From: Otis tarda
Taxonomy: Eukaryota; Chordata; Aves; Otidiformes; Otididae
Assembly: GCA_026413225.1 (NCBI GenBank)
Contig: CM048552.1
Span: 188,080,053 to 188,144,052, forward strand
Length of the DNA stretch: 64,000 nt
Direction: 5' to 3'
A program made the translations under genes and the position numbers. This document shows positions 35,588 to 48,689 of this stretch, piece after piece (position 1 is the stretch's first letter; each line of letters starts with the position of its first letter). Below the pieces are notes generated by a model. The model did not search any database and was not told the DNA's origin. It saw nothing but the letters and a program-made list of their open reading frames with translations.

Positions 35588-36429
35588 CTGGAAAAGTCTA
35601 CCAAACACTGGAAAACCAGGTAAAAACCAGAAAAATTTCCTCCATGCCGCTTTTGTGACTCTATCCCTTAGTTTTCTTTGGTTTTTATTAAAAATAAAAC
35701 AACGTGAAACATTTGGTTTCTGGTTGAGCTCAATGTTCTTTTCAACAAGAAAATGAAATATTTCAGTTTTTCATTTTGGCAAGAAAATCCCCAAAATATT
35801 GGTTTTGGCTTTAGCTGTGTTCTGCCACTGAACTGCAAAATCAATTATTTGCATAGCCCTAAGTGTAAGGTAAATCTCATCAATCTCTGTAAAGTAAAGA
35901 AACTTAACAACCAAATCCATTCAATGAAAGGATACATTTACTGGCAGAGATGCGATATATTAAGACTGTTTTCCAGCAGTTAAGAGTGTTCAAATTCTGC
36001 AAAGTCTGTGAAAACCGGTACTGGAGGGCAAAGTAGCTCATGAGCACTAATCTTGTAATAGAAACTACAAATATAACCTCTGGAACTAAATATCACCCTT
36101 TGAATGTTTTCTTCTCTAGTCTCTATCTGCTCCTAAGAGAGAAGGAAATAGAAATGCTCCATAGCAACTGGTATGCCCATCACAATCTTTTAGTGTTTCT
36201 TACTTGTATGTAATTAAATGGTTTACAATATAACTTAATGAAGCTATTATGTCTTAGCCATAGCAGAAGTAGCTATCTGAAAAGCTAGGTTCCTTGCAAA
36301 AGCAAAAGAGGTTTTTAGAAGAGACTGAGGAAAAATATGAACAAACTTACGGGCATTTTAATGAACACAAATCCTTCTGCACTTCGACATTTTTTACCAA
36401 TTCTGCATTTCTGGCTCAGAAAACAAGAG
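35588..36429. other. Single-copy AT-rich noncoding DNA
   Basis: No gene or repeat recognised. Only short open frames are present. Confidence 0.55.
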
Positions 36430-37190
36430 AAGACAGCAAAGCTTTAGGCACAGTCTCCCATAGCACCGTTGTCATCGAATTGGAGAGGTCTGGAACAGGT
36501 GTGTGAACTACAAGGCTGGTGAAAAAAGTCTGTCTGGACTGCCTCACTGAAATAATAAAGATCAATGGCTTGAACTAGTGACTAATTATGAGTGACATTC
36601 CTCAGGGTTTGATAAAGGGGCTAATACTGTTTAATATCTTTATTAATGGCATGTGTGATGAGACAGAATGAACCCACAGCAAGTATACCAATGACACCAC
36701 ACTGTGAGGAGGAACTAGAAAGTAGGGTATTCAGGGTCATCTCAGCAAGCTGATGAAACAAGCTGACAGAAAGCTCATGAAGTTCAATGCAGGTGAGTGC
36801 AAAGGTGAAATAACCCCAAGCACCATTACAGGCTGTGGACAAACTGTCTGGAAAGCAGCTCTGCAGACAACAACCTGGGGATTCAGGTGGACAAGAAGTT
36901 TTGGTGAAGAAGGTCAACAGGATGCTGAGCTGCATCACCAAATGCTGACTGGTTCAGGGAAGTGATTTTCATCTCCATTTGGCACTTGTGAAACCACTCC
37001 TGTAGAACAGTGTCCAGTTTTGGGTGGTTGGTCCTTCACTGTAACAGGTTGCCAAAAGAGGCTGGAGAAATCTACATCCTTGAATATCATAAAAGCTTGA
37101 CTGGACAGGATTCTCCAGCCTCTGATCTGACTTTGAAGTTAACTCTCCTTTGAGAACAGGGTTAGATGAAGTGACTGCAGTGGTATCTAT
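36430..37190 (+). mobile_element. Old degenerate CR1 LINE
   Basis: Plus-strand blocks appear in CR1 order: gacagcaaagctttagg (motif A region), gtgacattcctcagggttt (motif B), ctgtttaatatctttattaa, ccaatgacaccacactg (catalytic box, now YTND), gctcatgaagttcaatgcag, gattcaggtggacaag, aggttgccaaaagaggctgg and a worn 3' end near gggttagatgaagtgact. A deletion joins the gtgtccagttttgggt block directly to the 3' region. Stops in every frame make it a fossil. Confidence 0.75.
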
Positions 37191-37423
37191 CATCCTAATT
37201 TTTTTTCTATTAATTTATACTGAGTTTATCAGTCAGTTATTATTGTTTGAGGCCCCAATTACAGTGTTGTTTAGAATGGCTGGTGGCTTTTGAGGGTGAA
37301 GTGCTCATGGGTACAGAGGGTAAGCAATGAATGCAGTCCTGCTTCATTGTTTAAGTTTATTCTTGCCCAGAAAAATCCTTGAACTTCTTTACAGAGTGAG
37401 TATATAACTGCTTTCCATCACAG

Positions 37424-37504
37424 GTGGTGAAAGACATCCTGGACCAGCTTGAGGAGGTTCGAGTCATCACTTCCCCTTGTCTTGGAAAGAGTGCTACTCA
37501 CCAG
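37424..37504 (+). CDS. Candidate 81-base internal exon
   Basis: An acceptor-like ctgctttccatcacag precedes 27 open codons: VVKDILDQLEEVRV, then ITSPCLGKSATHQ. They end CAG before gttatc, a weak donor lacking G at +5. The length is a multiple of three, so the exon would be frame-neutral. The first half has the acidic/hydrophobic spacing of an amphipathic helix. I cannot assign it to a protein family, and no neighbouring exon was found. It may also be chance or part of a worn repeat, since it lies 230 bases past an old CR1. Confidence 0.2.
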
Positions 37505-38101
37505 GTTATCTGCTACTCTCACTGTAGGCACTGAGAGTGAAATCAAGGAGTCTCTAGGAAACTGAGGCATTTCCAGCCCACATGATTTGTTGGATCAATC
37601 CTTTAGCGCCTTCTGAACGACACATATCTGAAGTTCTCAGATGAGTAGCAAATGAAACATATTTTAGCACTGTACTGCAAAAATGTCAGTGACACTTGAT
37701 AAGCTCATCTGTCAAGCAAAAAGAAAAATCAGCAATAGCTGCTGAGAACAAAATGCTCCTTTATATCTACAAAAAACCAAATGCCTCTGCTCTATCTCAT
37801 CAAAGCTAATTTTCCTTGGTTTTATAGTGTTAAAAAAAAATCTAAGACTTTAACTCACAAAGAAATGATTAATTTTCTTTTTAATAAGCAGTTATGGCAT
37901 TAGTCATCTCTTCTGATTCACAATGAAAGCTACGGGGCACAGTGGGATGTATTTACCAGGAGAGGTGTTGAATTTCGTCTGACATGCAGACTTTAAAAAG
38001 TATTTTTACTTGAAGTTTTATATGTGAAGCAAGAAAGGCACAAAGACTTCGAAACTGGAAATGGCTGCATACAGAGAAACAAATGTTGGAAAAAAAATTC
38101 T

Positions 38102-38308
38102 TCAGAAAGTCCTGAGCCTTCTTCCATCAAAGGTCTCTTGTGCTTTTTTCTGCACACTTGTACTCCCTTCAAAACTTCCAGGAATGCCAGCTCTGGCTCT
38201 CTTGTTGATGGGAACTTCTCTGGGAATGTCTCTCAATTGTGGCTTCACCAGGGTATGGTCCTTGTTTTCCTGTGCTTTCTCTGCCAGCTGCAACAGCTTG
38301 CACAGCAT
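38102..38308 (-). pseudogene. Hydrophilic minus-strand frame, possible retrocopy
   Basis: 68 codons run from ATG to a TGA, with protein-like composition: LLQLAEKAQENKDHTLVKPQ, then LRDIPREVPINKRARAGIPG and a basic end RRLRTF. Openness continues 16 codons upstream of the ATG to a TAA. Rich in lysine, arginine and glutamate, with no hydrophobic segment. Opposite-strand frames of 129 and 144 codons overlap it, so coding is not certain. No family was recognised; an old processed pseudogene fragment is one reading, chance another. Confidence 0.2.
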
Positions 38309-38988
38309 TCTCCTTCCTGGCTGTGCCAGGAGTCCCGTTTTGGCAGCATGCGTGAAATTGCCTTATTCAAATACATCCCAACCAGGTATACTATTCCTGG
38401 GAATCAGGCTTAAAGACTACATGAAAGCATACACTTCCCTCTTCTTTCCAGAGTGCCATAACCACCAGGCTCAGTATCTCCATCAGGATGTTTGAAGAGG
38501 CCTAGGGTGCTGGGTCATGTTGTGATGAGGATCTGTAGCAGACCTGTGCTTATGTGTTCTCTGATTTCTAACAGATAGGTTGGGGGCAGTTTCTAAACCT
38601 CAAATTTATCCCAAACATTACCAACTTTGACACATGTTATGCATAAGGTGGTGGGCAGCATTATCATCCCTTTAACTTTAGATGTAGATCTGAAGTTAAA
38701 CTGGCCTTTCCCTGTATGTGCACATTCTAGAAGGGTTTGAAGAGGAATTGAAAATTATTTCTAACTGTATATAGTAAGAAAAAGTAGCTAAAAAAAAATT
38801 ACTCGTAATATTTAATAGTCTGAAGGAAAAGAAGCCTGATGGAAAAGAATTAAGTTCTAAAAGCATAGACTGTGTTGCAATGGGTTGGGAAACAAGATGC
38901 ACAAACCTGAAAACGGACACTGACTTTCCTTCTCCTCACCTTCCTCACCAGTCAAAGGAGTCAGAACAATTACTTTAGCCACGGTGAG

Positions 38989-39072
38989 AATCATAGATTC
39001 ATAAAATCACAGAATGGTTAGGGTTGGAAGGGACCCTCAAGGGTCATCTAGTCCAACCCCCCAGCAAGGGGG
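38989..39072 (-). mobile_element. CR1 LINE 3' tail, about 84 bases
   Basis: The minus-strand terminal repeats (tcatagattcataaaatcac) are followed by ggttggaagggaccctc and gtcatctagtccaacccccc. Homology ends near 39072. It is 5'-truncated and carries no coding sequence. Confidence 0.9.
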
Positions 39073-42000
39073 TGACTCAAACACAAGCCTTTAGTCTCAC
39101 CTTCCTGCCTCCTTCAAGCAGTCACTTCTCTCTTCAGAGCAGTGGGGTGAGGCGATATGTCCCATCTCTTCCATGTGTTGCCACACTTTGACCAATATTT
39201 AAAGCGTTTTTTTTTTTTTATTATTTGCTTTAAAGGAGAGTGGTACCCACTAAATTTGTATAATCTAAACCCCACAAGTCAAAGCTCAAATTAAGAAAGG
39301 CTCGATTGGATTACAGCTAATAAGTATATCCCTGAATGAGACAAGTTAGCAAATAATCTTTAAAACATTATACATCTGTATAATGCCTTCAAACTTTCAA
39401 GATTTAGACCTTAATTTTTACTCTTGCACTGCAACTCCTACATGGACCTACTTTTTTCTTCTTTTTTTAATCATTATTTCTTCTGCTCTCTTACGTATGG
39501 TCGATTTTTTTTAAAGATTGTTTTGCATTTTTATCAACCTGCAGACATTTTAGCTGGTTAGTCAGTTAGAAAATCTGCACCTGAAATTTCAGAGTAGCTC
39601 AAAAGCTTGCAAAGAAGTTTAATGCTTATAAAAGTGAAAGAGCAACAGCACTGGCCTGACTCATAGCCTGTAGGAGTAGGTGCTAGCATAAACCTCCCCA
39701 CATGTATCTGCTGGTTCATCTCAGCCCTTTTAGCAAGCTGCAGTTTGTATTAACTCATTACAGTGCAGTAATAGCAAGCTTTGGTAAGAGACTCTTTCCT
39801 TTCCTGGGTGAAAACAGCTTCTTCAGCAGCTACTGAACTGAGTTGTACTGTCAGCAGTTTATATTATTCCATACAATTAGATTGCCTGAGCCAAAATATG
39901 ATGGGTTTTCTGTTAAAAAATACTGTATGTGTTAGTAAATGCATAACTCATCAACCCCTTGTTAGATTTGGGGTGGATGTTGTATTTGCGTGCGGCATGT
40001 TCCCTGCCTCCCTAGTCTCTGTTGTGCCCTAAAGATACAGCCTGACCTGTGGCAGAAGCTTCGTTTCAAAAATCAGATCAAAAGGATAATTTCTGCCCAA
40101 ATACAACACAGATATGGGAAACACACCTATATAAGAAGTGCTCTGTTATGCCTTTACTTCACATGGTGCTGCAGGAGTGTAAGGGTAGATGGTACCTGGT
40201 TGCCACCACTCCCTATGCAGAGGGTGCTAGGTGCCAGGGGCAGGCCCGGCAGTCAGTCATGCTGTTTGGCTTTGGACCTGTATCATGCCTCTTGCTGGCA
40301 CTGACTGACAAGGAATATTTATTGTGAATACCACTGTGCTGGTCTGGTCTGTGGCCAAGAGAAAAACAGGAGGAGGACCAGAAATCCTCTGCTTTGCTTT
40401 GAAAGTTCCTCCGTTGTTGCATTTCCTCTCCAACAGGCCCCTAAAGTAGATGAGATGAGCATGTGTTTATGTTTGCCAGTTATTTTCTGAAACTATCTGA
40501 AGTGTTCATTCCAGTTTCGTTAGTGGATTTTTATTTTGCTGCTCAATGTCTTCAAAGTCCTTTTCCCTCTACCCTCTACATGTTTTGTTTTTTCATTTTT
40601 CTGTTTTGGTGTGAACACAAGTTATTGTAATTCTTCTACTAGGACAATTCAAAAGTTTTGTGTCTTGCCTTGACTTCCTTGATCACTGTAGAACTGCTCT
40701 CAAGTTTGGACATCCACAGTTTTAGAGAAAACAGATGGAACAAAGGATGCTTATTCAGGGGACTTTGGGGTTGGGAAGAAGAAGGGTCCAGATCACCAGC
40801 AGGAATGAGGCACCTAAATGACTTTAACAGTCTTGGCTGGCCAGGATATGCTGCATGGAGCCACAGTATATAATGGGAGACAAAGTGGCAGAATCTTGTC
40901 TAAAGTCACATTCTGGGCTACTGCTGAATTTGTCAATCAATCATGCATTTACACAAAGGAAAACGTGCAAAGGGACAGAGATGTACTTAGCTGAACCGTG
41001 AACAGCCTACTCTAGCATTACCTTAATTTTCTCGTGCTGATAACATCTATGAGAAAAGGGTGTTGGAAATGAGAGCAAATCGTTTTGCAAGAAGAAAAGA
41101 AAATTGCATTCATCAATTTGCAAGTGATATAACTTCTTCTGGTATTTTCCCTTCAAATTAAAAACACTTGTCAGGCAGATTTCCAGCATAGCATGTGGTG
41201 AATTTGTAGCAAAATTACGATGAACATAAAGAAAACACTGTCGGGTTCGATTCAGCTCTGTGTTTGGGGTTTGGGGAAAAAAAAAAAAAAAGCACCAAAA
41301 GCAAGAGAAAGATTTATGGCTGGTTTGTTTTTTAACTTTAATGAAAATGGTTAAGGAAAACAAGAATGCAAACTCTCCTGATGGGGTGACCAGGAGTCAC
41401 ACTGCAGCTCTGTGTTGGAGCAGAGGTTCCCCAGCTGTGGGGCTGAGCTCGTCTGGGGATGCGGACTGCTACGAAGTCTACGTGACCCAGCACAAATTCA
41501 GCAGCTATGGCTTACACTGGCATTACCTCCCCCTCCTAAAAAACAACAACAACAACAAAAGATCTGTAGGCACCTGTCTGAAAAACAGGGCTTGAAAAAG
41601 CAGCTTGGCTGGCAGCCATCTTCTCTGGGAGAAACGAGGGAGAAGGGAGGGGGAGCTTTTACAGTGAAATTTAAGTGTAAGATTTGAGTGCTTGATAATA
41701 AGAGTGAAATGTTTTTACCCTAGCTGTAGTCCCATGGCTGTGAGTCTACTGTGCAGATGGCACTACCCATACGTGACCCCAGTGCTAGTCCCCAGAAAGC
41801 AGTATCACCTGCTGAGGAGATCCACGGGTGAGAACTGGACAGAGCTTGGAGGGGCAAAATGTATTTTTCATCAGAAAATACCAGTGCATTAAACCTGATG
41901 CTTCCAGTGAAAAAATGTTGGTGAGAGGTAGAGGAGAAACTGGGGAAGAGAATAACCCTCCAGTGGTTGGAGATCTCAGCCTCTTGAAGCATTTTCCAGG

Positions 42001-45000
42001 TTTTCTCTGTAAAAATAGTGAGTGACCATTTGGGTTGTGCAAGTGGGTCAAGCTATATTATTCGAGTCGAATTTTAACAAGCTGGGTCCTTACAGTCAAT
42101 AACTCCATGGCCATCCTGTAATCAAGCATGGTTATTTTAAAAGCCGACAGCTCTGGTAGGGTAGAGGCAGGCATCAATTCAGCCACTGTACCTTTCCCAA
42201 TCCCTACCAAGCATCCCAAGGCGGGCCAGGGATGCACTAATGAAAAGAAAATACAGCAGCCTCTGAAAACAGGATGCTACAAAAAAGGCATTAAAGAATC
42301 CACCGCATAATCGTTGAGTGAGTAATTTAAAAGACAAATTCAGAGTCCTGTGGTGGAGAGAGCCAAATGTTCCCTTTCCTGTCATCAAATGTTATTTACT
42401 CTAATGTGCAAACAATGAACAGAAGCTTTTTTTTCCCCCTCTTGAACTGTGTCAATTACTTTTTAAAAGAGTTTTCCAGTGCTGCTGATCAAGTCCATGT
42501 ATGGAGTTAAAATACAGCCCATCACACTGTGGCATTTATTCCTCTTAATACCTGAAGCACTTCTTCATTGTAGTCTGCAAACTAGATTTGTTCTCGTTAC
42601 TTGTCAAAGAGAGGCTTTTGTCTTCTTAGCACGCACTATCAATCTGATCATTTAGAGATTACATGCACTAGTCAAACCACCACCCTGACACTGGAAGTGT
42701 ATTCAGAAGAGCTTAGCAATAGCAGTAAATAAAATGTTTCACTCAAGCTGTTAATTATATCCAAGACAGGCTGGGAAATTCTTCACAATAATCGTGAATA
42801 TTAAGGGCTTGAAAAATAGCTGCTCAGGATATTCTCCTCCAATTAGCACCAATGTATGTGAATGAGAATCATGTATGCCAACAGCCACCCTATTATGCGA
42901 CAAATCAAGACCTTAGAAATCAACTCAGTGGGATGCAATTTTGCTTATCTGGCTCACACTTGAGATATTATGGTGAACAGCCTGGAAATAATAATAATAA
43001 AGAATATGATCTGTTGTGTTACCACTCTGAAGGTCACTTGAAGGCAGTTATTTCATGCAGCATTGCCAATACAGTGTGTTTATATTCTGTGGCAGACTCA
43101 ACAATATCAAGGATATTGTGTTTTGGATGGTGTTTTAATGGCAGCAAAGAGGTTTTTATTTTGTAGCAGAAACACCTTAAAACCATGACAAAAACTTGTT
43201 GACCTCTGATTTTCTTCCTTAGTGTGCTACAGCTTTTAAGGTTACACAGTGATCTCCTTGAAGTGAACAGGTGCAGATTTTCTCCTGACTTTCATAGGAG
43301 ACCTCCTTCCACTTTTTTAGGATACTGTGGGGTACTCTGGATATTTATACTACGTGGTACTTCTCTGAAATACAAATTATTTTGTTACATATCCAGTCTT
43401 ATATCTGATTCTGTGCATTAAACTTGTGAATAAAGTAGTGCCTGCCTGAGGATGGAGTTGATATCATGACAATGAAATAAGAGATGCAGTGGTTGCTATC
43501 ACATATCTTTGAAACTAGGACAATGACTCTGATATTTTTTATATACTGCAATTCTGGAGAATTTATTTGGCTGCGGTTCAGAATATTCAGAAGCTGATCT
43601 CCCAGTTGTCCTGCCTAGAAGAATTGATAGCACATCATTTAATCGTATACCAGCTCCTACAACTTGACTCCAAGCTTGCTGTAACTTTTCTGTAAGCTTG
43701 CTCAGCTTAGGCAGTGTTCAGATCTGTCACTGCAGCAGTACTAAATTGCCATGGAGGCTTTCTTGGTCTGGCTGCAGACACATTGCTGGAGAGGCAGAAA
43801 GTGTAAAGGGTGGGAAGGTAGAAAATAGGCCAAGCAGGAGCAGACAATGACTGTGGTGAGCGTATAGGGAAGATTGAGGTTGAACAGGTTAACTGAGAGA
43901 GCTGCACAACCCCTCCTGAGGCCAATAAAGCTGAATGTTCCCAACAAGGAAAACCACATGCTAAAGAGAAGAAAATAATCTCATATGGTTGGGTTTAGGG
44001 CTTCCTGTGGAAAAATCCAAGGGGGAACTTAGTCTGCGTGCCAAGGGTACGAAACGTTGACACTATTGCCAGTGTTTTAGGCTATGTCCAGCAAGTGGAC
44101 ATAGGGTGGAAATGGGTGGAAATGGGCCAATGCACTTATCTATTTTAACTACCTGAAGAGCTGGTGGAGAGAAGCAGCTACGACTGGAAACTTGCAATAG
44201 AGATTGGCTCTGCCCTAGTACTGAGCTGGAGAGTGATCTGATCTGCCTTCTTGCATGTTCTCCTTTTCCACAGAGACTAGAGGGGCATAATACCAGGTCT
44301 TCGGTGCATCCATCTTCTGGAGACTCTCTCTGCACCTAAAGGTGCCTCATCCTGCCTTTGCATGGTGGCCTTATGATCAGCACCCTCAGCAGGGTTCAGA
44401 GGACTCTCTCTGCCAGGAGATACCCCACCTATGAATGGTGGGTTTTCCTGAAAGGTGACCTGCATCTCAGGCTTACTTTTCTTCCCAACTGTAACAAACT
44501 AAATGCTGCTTTGAAAAGTCACAGATAAATGTAATCTTAATCTGATGGTTTTTATATTGCTTGGGTTGATACCACCTGTCAGGCATGAAATGATGGATCT
44601 AGTCATTATTTCAGAGGAAGGGTGATATAATTTCAGTGCTGAAAACTGTTTTGTATTTCCTGCTATGGCAGTAATGAAGAAATAACCATTTGTGGATAAA
44701 ATATACTAATAGAGACAGAGAAGACAGGAAGCATTAATCCTCTGGGTGCATCCTAATTTATGTCATTAGCTTCAGCCTTACTAGATCCCTCTTGGCATTT
44801 GGAGTGGATACAGTACCAGCTAAGTCAGTTCTTCTTTTATCTCCTAGGGTTGGTACTTCCCACTTCTGCCATACAAGAAGCTCCACTGTATCAGGATTGG
44901 AAGTTTAAGGAAGAGTTCCCCTCCAGTCCCATCTCCCCATGAAACAGAAAGCTGTTTGTTAATGATGTGCTGGTCTGAACACAGACAAGTACTTGGACAA

Positions 45001-46750
45001 CTTCGCCTAAAGCTTCAGCTGTGAGCAGATCAGTCGTTTCCTTTTGCGAAAGCCTCTGTGAGGCCCAGGACACGTGCCAGCTGTGTGAGGGCAGATCTTT
45101 GCATCGACCCACCTGTGGGTCAGGGACCTAGGAACCGTTCTTACTCTCACAGTGCCAACCACAGTTAGTGCAAGTTCAAAAGCATCACAAACCATGCGGT
45201 CGCACAGCCCTTGCTCCCAGCCAGCACTCTCCCATGGCACCGCAAAGCTCATTACCGCTGCCCAAAGCAAAGGGAAAGCAGAGGGCCAGGGCTAGCAGAA
45301 GTGTTCATCTCCAGAGGCAGAGAACGCCTGAGGGGGCGGAGAGGCAAAGGGGTGGGAGGTGTTTAGGCCCTATCTCTCTTGATGCACAAAGCAGGAGAGC
45401 TGGTGCAGCACTGAAAACATTTTGCTTTTGCAGCTCCAGGCCATTTGTAGCCTGAGGGGAAGGCAGGGCTGCTGGGGGAGGGGGAGGTGGCAGCACATTT
45501 GGACTTTCCCATGTGCCCTCTAACATCTGCCAGAGAGGCTCTTGCAACAGGCTGGTGCTCAACAGATGCACAGCTGAGCTCCTGCTCAGGTTCTGGAGGA
45601 AAAAAAGGGCTGTCTTTGGGCTTGCAGTAGCCTTCTCTGCTCCTTCTACTGGGCCAAAAAGTATACTAACTTGTCCCTTCTGGCCAAGGACACAACTCCA
45701 AAACAGGGTCATTATGCTGTCTCAGCCTGAATCACAACCCTGCATGGTATAGATGGAGAAGGCCCAAACCGGGTCCTTCAGGCTGAAACAGGTTTTCTTG
45801 TGTAAAAACAGCTTGGTGGCTATTCTAGCTGTATGTGTCATGTTTTGTATTTAGTAACAAAACAGTCTGTATAGGCGACAGGAAGAGGAATCTTGTAGGT
45901 TAGAAGTAGCAAAAGTATGAAATTCCTCTTTAAAAAAAAAAAAACAAAACACAGAAAGAAAAATTGAAGTTGTTTTTCAATGTCAGTTAAGTGCCCTTGT
46001 CCAGGAAAGGATGAAGCACTAAGAGAAGGGAAATTCCTGCTTGATGAATGGGAGATTAAACCATACTAGAGATGTGAAGTGCCTTTACTTCATGGATCTT
46101 ACATAGTAAAAATAGGTAGGGGAGGTGGCTGGTCTCTGTGAAGTTTGGTATTCGGGTAAAGGAGGAGCTACAAAAGGCTCCAATGAGGCAGAGAACAGCT
46201 CTGGGATAACAGGACTTTGTGTTAGTGCTCCTGTAACTACTTGCAGTGCGATGGGAAGAGCAGGCTGACTCTGCCCTTGTCATGGGAGAGAAGGAACACT
46301 GAAGGATTCCTAGTTTTTGCAGCAGTGAGATTTGGAAATCCTTGCACGTATCAGCCAAGAGAAGGAGGAGTCTTACCTGCCCCTGCCTGACCCAGTCATT
46401 GCCCAGGAGCTGGGTCTCAGGGAACTGCTGCTACTCTGAAGCTCTTGATGAAGTTTGGATGTGTCCTTCCATTCCTAACCTGTCAGCCACAATTGAACTC
46501 CAACATGCAAGGTTGTGTGCAGAGGAAAGGACAGACCCTCCGTTCTGTAAACCCTGCAGAACTGTTGTTTCATAAGACCTGTGCCAATCTGGGCATGCCC
46601 TCCACTGCAACCTTCTCTTGGCCTTGGCAAGGCACTCGATTCAGACTGAAAGCCATGTCTTGTTTTACAGCACTTGCCTTGCAGTGCCTCATCACTTCCA
46701 CACAGATTTTTTGGGATAGTTCAGACAATGCACACCTTGTGGACACCACA
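39073..46750. other. Single-copy noncoding DNA
   Basis: No gene or transposon recognised over 7.7 kb. Simple repeats are a T tract at 39207-39219, an A tract at 41277-41291, an AAC-rich run at 41541-41560 and an AAT-type run at 42986-43001. The block 42640-43000 is repeat-free with several TAAT cores and may be conserved noncoding DNA. Frames near 45300-45700 are open on both strands in GC-rich sequence and have no recognisable product. Confidence 0.55.
42640..43000. other. Possible conserved noncoding element
   Basis: Repeat-free, moderately AT-rich sequence with homeodomain-type cores (gctgttaattatatcc, cctccaattagcaccaat) and an AAT-repeat at its right edge. The texture resembles developmental enhancers. 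The plus frame through it (42852-43166, 104 codons) has no recognisable product. Confidence 0.25.
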
Positions 46751-46915
46751 TCATAGAATCATAGAATCATTAGGGTTGGAAGGGACCTTTAAAGGCCATC
46801 TAGTCCAAGCACCCCTGCAAGGAGGAGGGACATCTCCAACTAGATCAGGTTGCTTAGAGCCCTGTCCAACCTGGCCTTGAATGTTTTCAGGAATGGGGCA
46901 TCTAGAACAATCTGG
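46751..46915 (-). mobile_element. CR1 LINE 3' end, about 165 bases
   Basis: The minus-strand copy has clean terminal repeats (tcatagaatcatagaatcat) and the gttggaagggacctttaaag block. The last codons of ORF2 read TFKARLDRALSNLI on the minus strand near 46840-46880. It resembles the 19.4-kb and 24.2-kb group, and homology ends near 46915. Confidence 0.92.
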
Positions 46916-47929
46916 GTGTTGGAGAAACCTCCTTTGCAGGACCCATCAGGAGTTATGATGCAAGATAGTGGGCTATAGCACAGAACACCAAGGGTCATCC
47001 CCTCCACCTCAACCTCTTCATGCAAAGCTGAAGTCAGTGTGACTCCCTCCTTTTCTTGCAACTTGCTTCAGAGGCTCCACTAAAGACTTGATTCAGGCTT
47101 TGCAGACAGCTGTTACCGTAAGCACTTCTAAAGTATCTGTGAAGGATAGATGAGCACTCCAGAGGCAGCCGCATGTGGTGCTCCTGGGAGCATTCTGCAG
47201 AGCTGGAGGCAATGCAGGCATTGCGCTCTTGGGACTCAGCTCCTTTCTTGGTGCAGACAAAAATGAAGCTCATGGACCCTATGTCCTTTACTTGAGTCAT
47301 TTACTGTTAATCACATTATAATGATGAAATAGGCTTAGAAAGAGGAGAAAGCTTCAAACTATGAAAAAATATTTCCCCATAGGCTTAATTTCAGCTTGGT
47401 CTCCTTTGTTATGAAATTTTTCCTTGGTAATTTATCTTATTTGGATGATGCTCTCTTATAAAACTCTCAAATTAATTCATTATCTCTGAGATTTGCTGAA
47501 TAATCTATTCCACTTAATAGTTTTTAAGATTTACAAACAGAATACTCTGTTGAATTTCATTTGGCAGAAGAGTTCATGCACATGGCATGAATTCACATTT
47601 CTTTAAACTATTCCTGAAGCAAGACAGTAGTTGAGGAACTGTAAGAAAATAAGATTTAGTTCTTATCTACGTGGGGGAAATGACCAACATATTGCACAAT
47701 GTCATTATGGTTCCCTAGGTACACATTCTCTCCTGAAATAGAAGTGATTTTATCCTTGAAGAATTACTCCACTCTGATTTCAAAATTTACTAGAACAAGT
47801 CAAATATTCAGGGGTAGATGCTTTTCTTTTTGTTCTTATATTCCTTGTGCCCTCTAAGGATTTGAATGGGGGGAATTTTTTCCTATTATAATTATAAAGA
47901 ATTCTCATGTATAAATAGTAATTAATTGT

Positions 47930-48110
47930 TTAGAGCTCTGTAAGCCAAAGAAAGGTTAATCTCTCTTTCATAAAAACCTCAGCGAGATACACTAGGAATG
48001 AATATGCATCCCCTGGTGACTGCCTGCAGTTGGCTGTTTGCTTCCTAAATGTCGTCACACGGTTGCCTGCAAGATCCTCCCAGAATGTTTAGAAATATTT
48101 TAGTCAGGGG
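47930..48110. other. Possible conserved noncoding element
   Basis: Repeat-free sequence starting agtaattaattgtttag, with mixed AT-rich homeodomain-type cores and CpG-containing words (gtcgtcacacgg). Judged on texture only. Confidence 0.2.
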
Positions 48111-48689
48111 AGTGGAAGGACAGAATATTTTTCAGTGACTCCCACAGGAAACGGTGGGGTGGGCTGTGTGCGGCTACAGGCTTTCCTGCTCCAGAATAAA
48201 TTGGCCCAATGTGCAGAAAACATTCTTATCTGATGAAGAATTGGAAACAGGATTGTTTGTTAAAATGTTGGAAAGACCATTGGGTTTTAGCTTCATTCTT
48301 TGCTGGATATTTGAAGAAAGGCTTTCTGCTCTAGTTGCACTGGTTTCACCAAATTAAAAGACTCTCTTGCCCTATTGTAATATCTCACTTTGAACTAGAG
48401 AAGGCATAGTGGGGCAGTTCTCCCAGTTTCTAGTGGGATCTTAGGGAAGGGCACGGCTTCAGCGTGTGATGTATCCTGGCCTTATCCTGACACCAAGAGC
48501 AGAACCACCTCAGCAGACAGGGGATGCAAACAACAGTTGTCTCTATTTGGCCCACTGAATCTTGTCCTGGCGCCTACGAAACGGGGACATAGTGGTGGTG
48601 TTTTTCTTTTCTCCTGCTGTCTCGTGCTCTTCTTCACTATGCCTGTCCCTGTGAGTAATATTTGTTGTAAAATATAGCTGTAATAAAAG

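Larger units (their letters stand above)
37191..38988. other. Single-copy DNA with two weak coding candidates
   Basis: Contains the candidate cassette exon (37424-37504) and the hydrophilic minus-strand frame (38102-38308), described separately. Nothing else is assignable. Confidence 0.5.

Noticed and set aside
41226..41236. Box-B-like GGTTCGATTC that could mark a tRNA or tRNA-derived SINE
   Set aside because: No A box at the right distance upstream and no foldable cloverleaf around it.
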